DNA from: Pseudomonadota bacterium
GTDB taxonomy: Bacteria; Pseudomonadota; Gammaproteobacteria; Steroidobacterales; Woeseiaceae
Assembly: GCA_022572185.1 (NCBI GenBank)
Contig: JACZWL010000009.1
Coordinates: 1-64,000 of the forward strand
Reading direction: 5' to 3'
DNA length: 64,000 nucleotides
Below are positions 25,699 through 36,286 of the stretch, one piece after another. Both the position numbers and the translations under genes were made by a program. The notes below the pieces were generated by a model. That model was not told the origin of the DNA, did not search any database, and worked only from the letters and a program-made list of their open reading frames with translations. Within the stretch, counting starts at the first letter, position 1. Each line of letters opens with the position of its first letter.

Positions 25699-27507
25699 TT
25701 ACGGCACGCTGGTGAACTCCACCAGTTCCACGCGGTCGCCGGTTTCAAGGTCTACTTCAACAATGAGGCCGAGACCAGGCGCGTAAAACTTGTTTTCCGC
25801 GACACCGGGCTCAAGTGGCGTGAAGTCGGTTGTCATCAGACAGTCGCCGTCGCAGGCACCACCAGGTGTTGCCTCGGTTGCGTCAAGGCTTTCGATTCTG
25901 ACGACATCCTCAGCCTCGCCGTAGGCGACTTCCTGGCGAATGGTCTCACCGACAACCGGTGCGAATGGCAGCAGTATCCCTGCCTCGGATCCGTCGCGGC
26001 CGGCTTTCCAGGAACCGTCAATATCGACGAGCTCCGGCTCCTCCGGGACATCGCCTGCGAAGACTTCAAAGTTTCGCGAGATCTCGCCGCAATACCAGAC
26101 ATTGCCGGTGAGGTCCTGGGCGTACCAGTCTCCGGTGATTTCGACGGCAACGCCATCCTCGCTGACGGTATCTATGACCACGACACAGGTGATTCCATCG
26201 ATCAGCTTGGTCTGATCGGTGATCACCACTTCAATGGTTTCATCGACACCCTCGTAGACCCAGCGATTACCGGTCACCAGCGGAAACCACGGGTTCGCCG
26301 GAACTGTGCTTCCGATATCGAGCGGATTGACGAAGTCGGCGGCGAAGTCGGTGCCGAACATCGGTTCGTGGGCCGCGTCATTCAGATCCGCACAGAGTTC
26401 AAGACGGGCGTCGAATACAGCTTCGCACTCATCCTCGTTTTCATCTTTGTCCAGTTCGACATCGGCGGCGCAATCGTTGCGATCATCGTCATCGGCAATA
26501 TCAGTACAAATCGCCGTGCCTTCGAGGATGTCGTCTATCACATCAACCGCGCAGGCCTGCCTCATTGAGACAGCGGCCGACGAACAGGGTCCGACTGCAA
26601 AAATCGCGATGTCATCATCGCTTCCTGCCGATTCGATATCGGCGACAGCAACGGCAATTGATTCAAGCTCGGGCGTTGGCTCAAGATCGACCGGAATCGC
26701 GCCATCGATGTCCCCGTCAGCGGCATCTGCGGCAAGTGCTGCAACGATTTCGTCATAGCTGAGGTCCTCGGCGTGAGCGGCTGTACGCATAAGGAACCCG
26801 ATTGCGCCCGAAGCCTGATGGACTGTGTCGTCATCCAGATCGGTGAACGGATCGAAACCAGCCGGATACAAGTCACGGCCAAGAGAGTCTTTCGCAAATG
26901 CACTCAGTACGTTGGCACTGGCGTTTTCCATTTCCGTCTGAATCTCGGGCAAATCAATAGACGTGCCGTCGCCGTCGGGATCGAGCTGGCCACGAACCAG
27001 TTGCGTGACGAGCGTAGTCTGCATTGACAGGTTAACTCGCTGACTTATACCGGGAACGCCGAGTATGGCAATGGACTCGAGATTGGGCGGCGTATCCCCA
27101 TAGGCATCGTCCTCGGCGTCTGTATTATCGAAGATCATGAACGCGGCAGTACTTGCAAACTCACCCGGAATCGAGATCGAGTACTGGTCTCCGTCAGCCG
27201 GATCCCGGGTCAGCGTTGCAATCGAATCGGCGGCGATCAGGTCGGCCAGCCGATCACCGTCAGGATCGATGCCGGCAAAGGCTGCCAGCACCTGATCCGC
27301 GGTGAAAACAAATACCGTGCCACCGACAACCGGTCCGTCTGTTACGACTCCCGAAACGGTCACTGCGGCGAGTGGAGTGGGTGGTGGTGGCGTTGCTATC
27401 GGTGCATTGCCGCTACTGCTGCAGGCACCAAGCCCGATTACCAGGATCACGGTCAGCAACAGCCCATAGCTGCGACGTGAGCAGCGTAAGCAATATAGAG
27501 AATTCAT
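25699..27507 (-). CDS. Large acidic lipoprotein, paralogue of the next gene
   Basis: 602 aa. Lipoprotein signal (VILVIGLGACSSSG, acylated Cys near residue 29), a proline linker, an N-terminal domain with VVTDGPVVGGTVFVF (a carboxypeptidase-like or DUF-type beta domain), then a very acidic middle, then a C-terminal domain of about 210 aa. That domain is the same as in the gene upstream, e.g. NRWVYEG, DWYAQDL, GSWKAGRDGSEAG and LEPGVAENK. Likely outer-membrane surface or periplasm. Function unknown. The ATG overlaps the stop of the upstream gene (ATGA). Confidence 0.78.
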   Translation of the reverse strand: MNSLYCLRCSRRSYGLLLTVILVIGLGACSSSGNAPIATPPPPTPLAAVTVSGVVTDGPVVGGTVFVFTADQVLAAFAGIDPDGDRLADLIAADSIATLTRDPADGDQYSISIPGEFASTAAFMIFDNTDAEDDAYGDTPPNLESIAILGVPGISQRVNLSMQTTLVTQLVRGQLDPDGDGTSIDLPEIQTEMENASANVLSAFAKDSLGRDLYPAGFDPFTDLDDDTVHQASGAIGFLMRTAAHAEDLSYDEIVAALAADAADGDIDGAIPVDLEPTPELESIAVAVADIESAGSDDDIAIFAVGPCSSAAVSMRQACAVDVIDDILEGTAICTDIADDDDRNDCAADVELDKDENEDECEAVFDARLELCADLNDAAHEPMFGTDFAADFVNPLDIGSTVPANPWFPLVTGNRWVYEGVDETIEVVITDQTKLIDGITCVVVIDTVSEDGVAVEITGDWYAQDLTGNVWYCGEISRNFEVFAGDVPEEPELVDIDGSWKAGRDGSEAGILLPFAPVVGETIRQEVAYGEAEDVVRIESLDATEATPGGACDGDCLMTTDFTPLEPGVAENKFYAPGLGLIVEVDLETGDRVELVEFTSVP

Positions 27508-28484
27508 AGTCCCACTCCCGTAAATTCAACCAGTTCGACGCGATCGCCTGTTTCCAGATCGATTTCTACGATCAGGCCGATACCGGGTACGTAATATTTG
27601 TTTTCCGCGACACCGGGTTCGAGCGCCGTGAAGTCGCGTGTCAGCAGACAATTGCCGTTACAAGCACCGCCGGGTGCGGCCTCCGTGGCATCGATCGCCA
27701 TGATCTCGATGGCGTCTTCCGCATCGGTCTGAGCGAACTCCTGCCTGAAGATGTCACCTGGCTGGGGATCAAAGGGCAGGAGAATTCCTGCTTCAGAGCC
27801 ATCGCGACCGGCCTTCCAGGAACCCTCAATATCGACGAGTTCGGGCTCATCTGTTTCATCGCCATCAAACTCTTCGAAGTTCTCTGAGATTTCGCCGCAG
27901 TACCAGACGTTTCCATCAAGGTCCTGTGCATACCAGTCGTTTGTGACTTCGACTACGACATCGTCTTCGCTTGCCGTATCAATCACGACGACACATGTCA
28001 CCCCATCGACTAATTTGGTATCGCCGGTAACGACGACCTCTATGGTTTCTCCGTCGCCCTCGTAGACCCAGCGGTTGTTGGTAACGAGCGCAAACCAGGG
28101 GTTGGGGGCGATACTGAGTCCGATTTCCAGGGGATCGACGAAGTTGACGGCGAAGTCCTCCCCAAATTCCGGATCGTGTGTTGCATCCTCGAGGGACTCA
28201 CAAAGATCAAGGCGTGCCTCGAGTATGTCGTCGCATTCTTCGATGCCCTCATCGAATTCGCCTGCGGCATCACTAAAGCAGGTCTCGTCCTGCACCGCAC
28301 TATCAAGACAGATTGCCGATTGCGTATAGAAGTCGTCGCGCAGATCAAACTCACAGGCAAGCCGTTGCGTTTGAGTGCTTGCGGCGCAGCCTGGCTCACC
28401 GGCCGCTGCATAACCACACATAACGATCAGCGAGATAAAAATTGTGCCCAACGCGACCGCACGCGATGTGTTTTTTTCATTCAT
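27504..28484 (-). CDS. Secreted acidic protein, tandem paralogue
   Basis: 326 aa, signal peptide (ALGTIFISLIVMCGYAAA), a Cys-rich N-terminal third (ACEFDL, ICLDSAV, ETCFSDA, EECDDIL, DLCESL), and a C-terminal domain of about 210 residues closely matching that of the downstream lipoprotein, including WYCGEISENFE, IEGSWKAGRDGSEAG and PGIGLIVEIDLETGDRVEL. Probably a secreted product; not recognised beyond that. First gene of a two-gene overlapping operon. Confidence 0.78.
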   Translation of the reverse strand: MNEKNTSRAVALGTIFISLIVMCGYAAAGEPGCAASTQTQRLACEFDLRDDFYTQSAICLDSAVQDETCFSDAAGEFDEGIEECDDILEARLDLCESLEDATHDPEFGEDFAVNFVDPLEIGLSIAPNPWFALVTNNRWVYEGDGETIEVVVTGDTKLVDGVTCVVVIDTASEDDVVVEVTNDWYAQDLDGNVWYCGEISENFEEFDGDETDEPELVDIEGSWKAGRDGSEAGILLPFDPQPGDIFRQEFAQTDAEDAIEIMAIDATEAAPGGACNGNCLLTRDFTALEPGVAENKYYVPGIGLIVEIDLETGDRVELVEFTGVGL

Positions 28485-29022
28485 GACCGTCTCCCTCGCA
28501 TTGTTGCGATATGCTCAGGTGGATAGACGGTCGCCGAGTCGAAAATCAATCGATTCGGCAGCTTTCCACTGAATTGCTGTCCCGCGCCCCATGCGGACAT
28601 CGGCAACCCACACCGGACATCATTCGACCGACTACTGATGGGTGAGGTGTCTAATGCGGGTTGGTATTGGCCGGACTCTTATGGTCGGGAATTCTCATGT
28701 CGTCATTCGATTTAACATTTTCCCGAAACCAGACTCGCTGAAAATTGACAGCATGATCAACGCTGTGCAACGATTCACACTCGTTTGAAAAAGGCACACC
28801 TGTCGAAAGGCAGGGCCGCAAAGCCACCGGTCTAAGGGGATATCCTATGATAGCGGGGTCGCCGATCCGAATTGCCGGATGCGACATTTCTTGCCGTCGC
28901 AGGCAACCCTCTTCATTGCTCTGATCCTCGCTCGCAAGAGCCCTTGGATTCCCGAGTGATCATGCTGGCTTTGCTCGTTTTCTTCTCCAAACGAGATGGT
29001 CGCAACCCAATAGGAGCCAGCA
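28485..29022. other. Divergent intergenic region with a riboswitch
   Basis: About 540 bases separating a minus-strand operon from a plus-strand gene. The rightmost 240 bases hold the GEMM riboswitch (see its entry), a hairpin TGCGAC/GTCGCA (28880-28901) right after it, and a short frame of 26 codons at 28879-28959 with hydrophobic codons. Nothing else was recognised in 28500-28780. Confidence 0.6.
28785..28872 (+). ncRNA. Cyclic di-GMP-I (GEMM) riboswitch
   Basis: The + strand matches the c-di-GMP-I aptamer: GGCACACC, then the CGAAAG tetraloop of the first hairpin, GGGCCGCAAAGCCACCGG (the GCAAAGCC core), UCUAA, a second hairpin with CCUAUGAUAGC as tetraloop receptor, and GGGGUCGCCG closing the three-way junction. 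The order and spacing follow the known Vc2 aptamer. It lies about 150 nt upstream of the FAD-linked oxidase, so it should control that gene. A hairpin at 28880-28901 may be part of the expression platform, but no U tract was seen. Confidence 0.9.
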
Positions 29023-30390
29023 ATGTCAGCCAAAGCCAGTACCCTGCGTAGCAGTGGCATATTCTCCAGCCACAAACCTGCAAAATCTACCGTCGTCCGC
29101 CCCATCACTTTCAGAGATATTCAGGGTTACCTGGACACTTCGTCGAATTACCTGGCTCCATTTCGACCGATGGGGGCAGGTAGCTCGTCGACAGACTGCA
29201 GTACAGCGACCGCCGGCACAGTCATCGACATGACCGGCATGGATCAGATCATGAAGATCGACGCCTATGCAGACACCGTCACCGTGCAAGCCGGTGTGCG
29301 ATTACACAGACTCGTCGACGCCCTGGCCGACAACGGCCTCGAACTTGCGGGAAATTACGATCTGATGAACCGGACGGTCGGCGGCGCCGTGGCCGGTGGC
29401 TGCATTGGCCCATCGATGACAGCCGATGGCGCATTCTTTGCCAGGCATGTCATCGGCATGAAGGTCATCACACCGGCGGGCGATTTCCTGGAAATAAACC
29501 AGCAAAAGAAAAATATCCTGAACGCGTTTCGCCTGAGTTACGGCATGCTTGGCATCATTTGCGTCATAACCCTGAGAGTGCGCCCGATCAAGGGATTTGC
29601 CGTGAATCACAGGCGTTGCACCATAGATCAACTGGCTGCGTCAGCAAGCAAACTGGCTACTGCTAATATAGGCTTGAAATTCTATTTGCTCCCCTTCAGG
29701 GACCGTGTCTATCTGGACCTGAGGAGCTACAGCCCTGAGACTCGATCCACGCATTCTATTCCGTGGAAGATAAAAGACTGGGGAGAGAGCACTGTCCTTC
29801 CGCACGTATTCAAGTCGATCGGTCGTATTGTCCCCATAAGCAGATTTCGGTATCGACTGATCGACGGAATCAGTGAAGCCACTCAAGGGCTCGTCAACAA
29901 CCGGCTGGTTTCCTCCGGTGACAACGCGGCGACGCAGTCATTGAGGGTGAACGGCCTCCAGAACACAAGCCCGCTACAATATTCGACGTGGTGTTTTCCG
30001 GCAACCGACTTTTCCGTCGTTGCCAAGGCGTATGAGAATTTTTGTCTCGATACTTATTCCGAGACGCAGTTTCGCTGTGACATGCCCACGGTCGGATTCC
30101 TTCTTGCTCGCGATCGAAGTGCCCTGTTATCGCCCACCTTTGACGAGCCGATGTTTGCTCTCCGCGCCGTATCCACGCCGTGCGGGGGGTGGGAAGACTT
30201 TGTCATCGATTTCGCCGAATTTGCACAACACTGGGGCGGCTCGCCGTTCTTTAACCAGACACGAAGCATCGAACCGGACTACGCCCGACACGCATTCGGC
30301 AGCCGGATCGATTTCTTCAGGAAAATTCGGCGCCAATTAGACCCCGCTAATCGTATGATGAATTCGTTTCTCTCGCAGTATTTTCTATAG
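29023..30390 (+). CDS. FAD-binding oxidoreductase (FAD_binding_4, sugar-lactone-oxidase-like)
   Basis: 455 aa vanillyl-alcohol-oxidase-type flavoenzyme. FAD domain: LAPFRPMGAGSSSTDCS near residue 45, IDMTGMDQIMKIDAYADTVTVQAG and DLMNRTVGGAVAGGCIGPS (pyrophosphate loop). The C-terminal substrate domain ends with FRKIRRQLDPANRMMNSFL, the usual closing motif of this family. Closest type is L-gulono/arabinono-lactone or alditol oxidases, substrate not certain. No signal peptide. AGGAG precedes the ATG. A c-di-GMP riboswitch sits in its leader, tying expression to biofilm/motility signalling. Confidence 0.88.
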   Translation: MSAKASTLRSSGIFSSHKPAKSTVVRPITFRDIQGYLDTSSNYLAPFRPMGAGSSSTDCSTATAGTVIDMTGMDQIMKIDAYADTVTVQAGVRLHRLVDALADNGLELAGNYDLMNRTVGGAVAGGCIGPSMTADGAFFARHVIGMKVITPAGDFLEINQQKKNILNAFRLSYGMLGIICVITLRVRPIKGFAVNHRRCTIDQLAASASKLATANIGLKFYLLPFRDRVYLDLRSYSPETRSTHSIPWKIKDWGESTVLPHVFKSIGRIVPISRFRYRLIDGISEATQGLVNNRLVSSGDNAATQSLRVNGLQNTSPLQYSTWCFPATDFSVVAKAYENFCLDTYSETQFRCDMPTVGFLLARDRSALLSPTFDEPMFALRAVSTPCGGWEDFVIDFAEFAQHWGGSPFFNQTRSIEPDYARHAFGSRIDFFRKIRRQLDPANRMMNSFLSQYFL

Positions 30391-30403
30391 CGGTATATCG
30401 CCC

Positions 30404-30432
30404 GTCTTCTCTGATAGCTAATCAGAGAAGAC
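30404..30432 (+). terminator. 12-bp hairpin after the FAD oxidase gene
   Basis: Perfect arms GTCTTCTCTGAT and ATCAGAGAAGAC around AGCTA, starting 13 bases after the stop codon of the oxidase. There is no U tract, so factor-independent termination is not certain. Confidence 0.5.
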
Positions 30433-30445
30433 TGCCAACATGCTA

Positions 30446-30469
30446 GGGAGCCCGTCCTGACGGGCGATT
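30446..30469. repeat. Dispersed GCCCGTC/GACGGGC palindrome (copy 3)
   Basis: GGGAGCCCGTCCTGACGGGCGATT; the stem GCCCGTC/GACGGGC is perfect here. Related copies: 15985-16004, 23261-23285, 39375-39400 and 39431-39457. Confidence 0.7.
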
Positions 30470-30691
30470 TTCAATCCAAATCCGCATTTCATGCATCTAA
30501 GGGTCGAAAGGCTGGTATTGCAGCCCGGATTTTTGCCCGGTTCGGACCCTCGAAATCAGCCGTTATCGACAGTCAGATGGTTACCAGGTCTCTTGTATTT
30601 AAAACATAATTTGAGGCCCTGCTTACCAGAGACTCCATAAATCATTGAAAAACAGGAGAAATCGGTAAGGTTTGGGTCAAAAACAGGGGTA

Positions 30692-30731
30692 TTGCGTTAT
30701 AGTTATCTAGTGTTATACTTCACTATAACAC
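30692..30731 (+). promoter_or_regulatory. Promoter with overlapping palindromic operator for the RND operon
   Basis: TTGCGT (30692) and TATACT (30714) with a 16-nt spacer make a good sigma-70 promoter. GTGTTATA (30710-30717) and TATAACAC (30724-30731) are perfect complements separated by 6 bases and cover the -10 box. That is the form of a TetR- or MarR-type operator. No regulator gene of such a family is present in the window. Confidence 0.65.
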
Positions 30732-30773
30732 CATTAGACCCCCGGGGCCCACTGTCCCGTTTCAGGTGAGAAA

Positions 30774-31850
30774 ATGAACTTAAAGAGAATTGGCGTCGTA
30801 GCGATTACCGCGATTATCACCGCCTCGCTATCGGCCTGTGGCGTCGGCGAAGCCAAAGTTGCGGATCCGGCCGAGATAGCAACGGCGACGCCCTTGCCGG
30901 TTGAAGTTTCTACGCCGCAGATAGCGGACATATTCGCCACCTATCAGACCACGACTACGATCACTTCTGATTCCGAGGCGCCGGTGCTGGCGCGCGTATC
31001 GGGCGAAGTCGTCGAGATTCTGGTCGAGGAAGGTGACGAGGTTGAAAAAGGACAGTTACTGGCCCGTCTCGACGGCGACCGCCTACGCCTGCAGATGCTT
31101 CAGGCAAAAGCCAACCTCGAGAAAACAAGCAAAGCATACGAGCGATATGTTCAACTTCACGAGCGCGGCCTTGTAAGCGCCTCGATTTTCGAAGGCCTGA
31201 AGTTCGACGTGGACGCGCTTAGCGCAAGTTATGAACTGAAGCGGCTGAGCTACAATTACACCAAAATTCGTGCACCGATCTCCGGTGTGGTTTCCTCCAG
31301 GGACATTAAGCTTGGGCAACACGTAATGGCTGGTGCGGCGACATTCACGATCACCGATACATCGAAACTCATTGCTTATCTGCGAATCCCGCAGGTCGAG
31401 TTGTCGAAGATTTCAGCGGGAGATACGGCTCGGGTACGGGTCGACGCAATGCCGGAAGTCGAATTCGAAGCTATGATTGCCCGGATCAGCCCGACAATCG
31501 ACCCGCTCAACGGTACATTCAAAGCGACGGCGATTATTGAAAACCAGGACGGCTACCTTGCACCTGGTATGTTCGGACGGTTCAACGTCGCCTACGAAAA
31601 GCACTCTGACGCATTACTGATACCCGCAGCTGCATTGATCGAGGAAGATAACGAATCCGTCGTCTACGTCGTGAATGATGGTTCCGCAAACCGCCGCACC
31701 ATCATAGTCGGCATCGAGTCGGATGGCCTGGTCGAAGTACTCGGGGGTCTCGAAGCGAATGAGAAAATCGTCATTACGGGTCAGGGCGGACTGCGCGATG
31801 GTGCCAGAGTTCTGGCGAGCAATGCGTTACAGACCAGCTTCACCGGCTAA
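30774..31850 (+). CDS. RND efflux periplasmic adaptor (MFP) 1
   Basis: 358-aa membrane fusion protein lipoprotein: signal with lipobox SLSACG (Cys 22), then a lipoyl/barrel-sandwich hybrid (EAPVLARVSGEVVEILVEEGDEVEKGQ and YTKIRAPISGVVSSRDIKLGQ), a short hairpin between them, and beta-barrel plus membrane-proximal domains (YLAPGMFGRFNVAYE). It would link an inner-membrane RND pump to an outer-membrane channel. It is the first gene of the four-gene operon and is roughly 45 percent identical by eye to the next adaptor. Promoter and operator are upstream. Confidence 0.88.
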   Translation: MNLKRIGVVAITAIITASLSACGVGEAKVADPAEIATATPLPVEVSTPQIADIFATYQTTTTITSDSEAPVLARVSGEVVEILVEEGDEVEKGQLLARLDGDRLRLQMLQAKANLEKTSKAYERYVQLHERGLVSASIFEGLKFDVDALSASYELKRLSYNYTKIRAPISGVVSSRDIKLGQHVMAGAATFTITDTSKLIAYLRIPQVELSKISAGDTARVRVDAMPEVEFEAMIARISPTIDPLNGTFKATAIIENQDGYLAPGMFGRFNVAYEKHSDALLIPAAALIEEDNESVVYVVNDGSANRRTIIVGIESDGLVEVLGGLEANEKIVITGQGGLRDGARVLASNALQTSFTG

Positions 31851-31906
31851 GAAGAAAGATAAGTCCCCTGCCTGATACTGACATGGGGAACAAAACGGAG
31901 ACCGAA

Positions 31907-33022
31907 ATGACGACAGGACGATTCTGGCCTGGTCTGATTCTCGGCTTGATATTGTTGGCTGCCTGCCAGCCCGACGTGGAATCGGAGGGCGCCGCGGACG
32001 CGGATGGGGCGAACGCCGAAAAAGCCGAAGACGACACCCCGGCAATCCCTGTAGAAACCTCGGTCGCGAGCCGCGGCGATATTTATGCGATGTACTCGGG
32101 CACAGCGCCTATCGAGGCGCTCGCTGAGGCCGAGGTCATTGCGAAGGTCTCCGGCGAAATCCGTGAGATTCTCGTCGAAGAAGGCGATGACGTAACAAGC
32201 GGGCAGGTGCTCGCTCGTCTCGACGGCGACCGCCTGCGCCTCGAGCTGATGCAGGCCGAAGCCAACCTGCGCAAGCTGCAGCGCGACTACCAGCGCAACG
32301 TCAATCTGAAGAAAAGAGGCCTGATCAGTGCCGGAGACTTCGAAAAGATCAAGTACGAAACTGAGGCGCTCGAGGCCACGTACAACCTTGCCAGACTGGA
32401 ATACAGCTACACGGAAATCAAGGCGCCGATCGACGGCGTCGTCGCCGAACGCTTTGTGAAAATCGGCAATATGATCGATGCCAACTCCGTCACGTTTCAG
32501 GTAACGAGTCTCGAACCCCTGGTAGCGTACCTGCATGTGCCGGAACGCGAATACCGACGCATCGAGCGCGGGCAGGCTGCGGTCATAGAAGTCGATGCCC
32601 TGCAGGGAAAGGAGTTCCAGGCAGCTGTGACTCGTATCAGCCCGGTAGTGGACCCTGCGACCGGCACGTTCAAAATCACCGTCGAAGTATCCGACCCGTC
32701 ACGGCAGCTGAAGCCCGGCATGTTTGGCCGCATCAATATCGTGTATGACATGCACGCGCAGGCGTTACAGATCCCCAGAGGCGCGATTATCGATGAAGCA
32801 GGCGAGACTTCGGTATTCATAGTTGAGGATGAGAAAGCCGTACGCCGGGTGATCACAACAGGCTACGCCAAAAACGGGCACATTGAGATCCTCGGCGGCC
32901 TGACGGGCAGCGAGAAGATAGTCGTTGTCGGGCAAACAGGACTGAAGGATGGATCGAAAGTCTCGATTATCAATGTGGTAGAAGCCGAAGAAAGCTCGGC
33001 CAGTAACAACACATCCGAATAA
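31907..33022 (+). CDS. RND efflux periplasmic adaptor (MFP) 2
   Basis: 371-aa second adaptor with lipobox LLAAC, an acidic linker, then motifs VIAKVSGEIREILVEEGDDV and YTEIKAPIDGVVAERFVKIG, LKPGMFGRINIVYD and ILGGLTGSEKIVVVGQTGLKD. The ATG 31907 is used because GGAGACCGAA lies just ahead; the frame extends to 31883. Paralogue of adaptor 1, as in TriABC-type systems where two adaptors act with one pump. Next gene, the RND pump, starts 28 nt later. Confidence 0.88.
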   Translation: MTTGRFWPGLILGLILLAACQPDVESEGAADADGANAEKAEDDTPAIPVETSVASRGDIYAMYSGTAPIEALAEAEVIAKVSGEIREILVEEGDDVTSGQVLARLDGDRLRLELMQAEANLRKLQRDYQRNVNLKKRGLISAGDFEKIKYETEALEATYNLARLEYSYTEIKAPIDGVVAERFVKIGNMIDANSVTFQVTSLEPLVAYLHVPEREYRRIERGQAAVIEVDALQGKEFQAAVTRISPVVDPATGTFKITVEVSDPSRQLKPGMFGRINIVYDMHAQALQIPRGAIIDEAGETSVFIVEDEKAVRRVITTGYAKNGHIEILGGLTGSEKIVVVGQTGLKDGSKVSIINVVEAEESSASNNTSE

Positions 33023-33049
33023 GCCTTAACAAGTCGAAGTGATATAGCA

Positions 33050-36274
<3,225 letters not shown>

Positions 36275-36286
36275 CCGGGCGCAGAA

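Larger units (their letters stand above)
30391..30773. other. Intergenic region: hairpin, repeat, promoter/operator
   Basis: No gene. It contains a 12-bp-arm hairpin GTCTTCTCTGAT/ATCAGAGAAGAC (30404-30432), a copy of the dispersed palindrome (30446-30469), and the promoter-operator region of the RND operon (30692-30731). Confidence 0.7.

Noticed and set aside
28879-28959. 26-codon leader peptide after the riboswitch
   Set aside because: Hydrophobic codons are present but there is no clear ribosome site and no regulatory codon run, so it cannot be supported as a gene.
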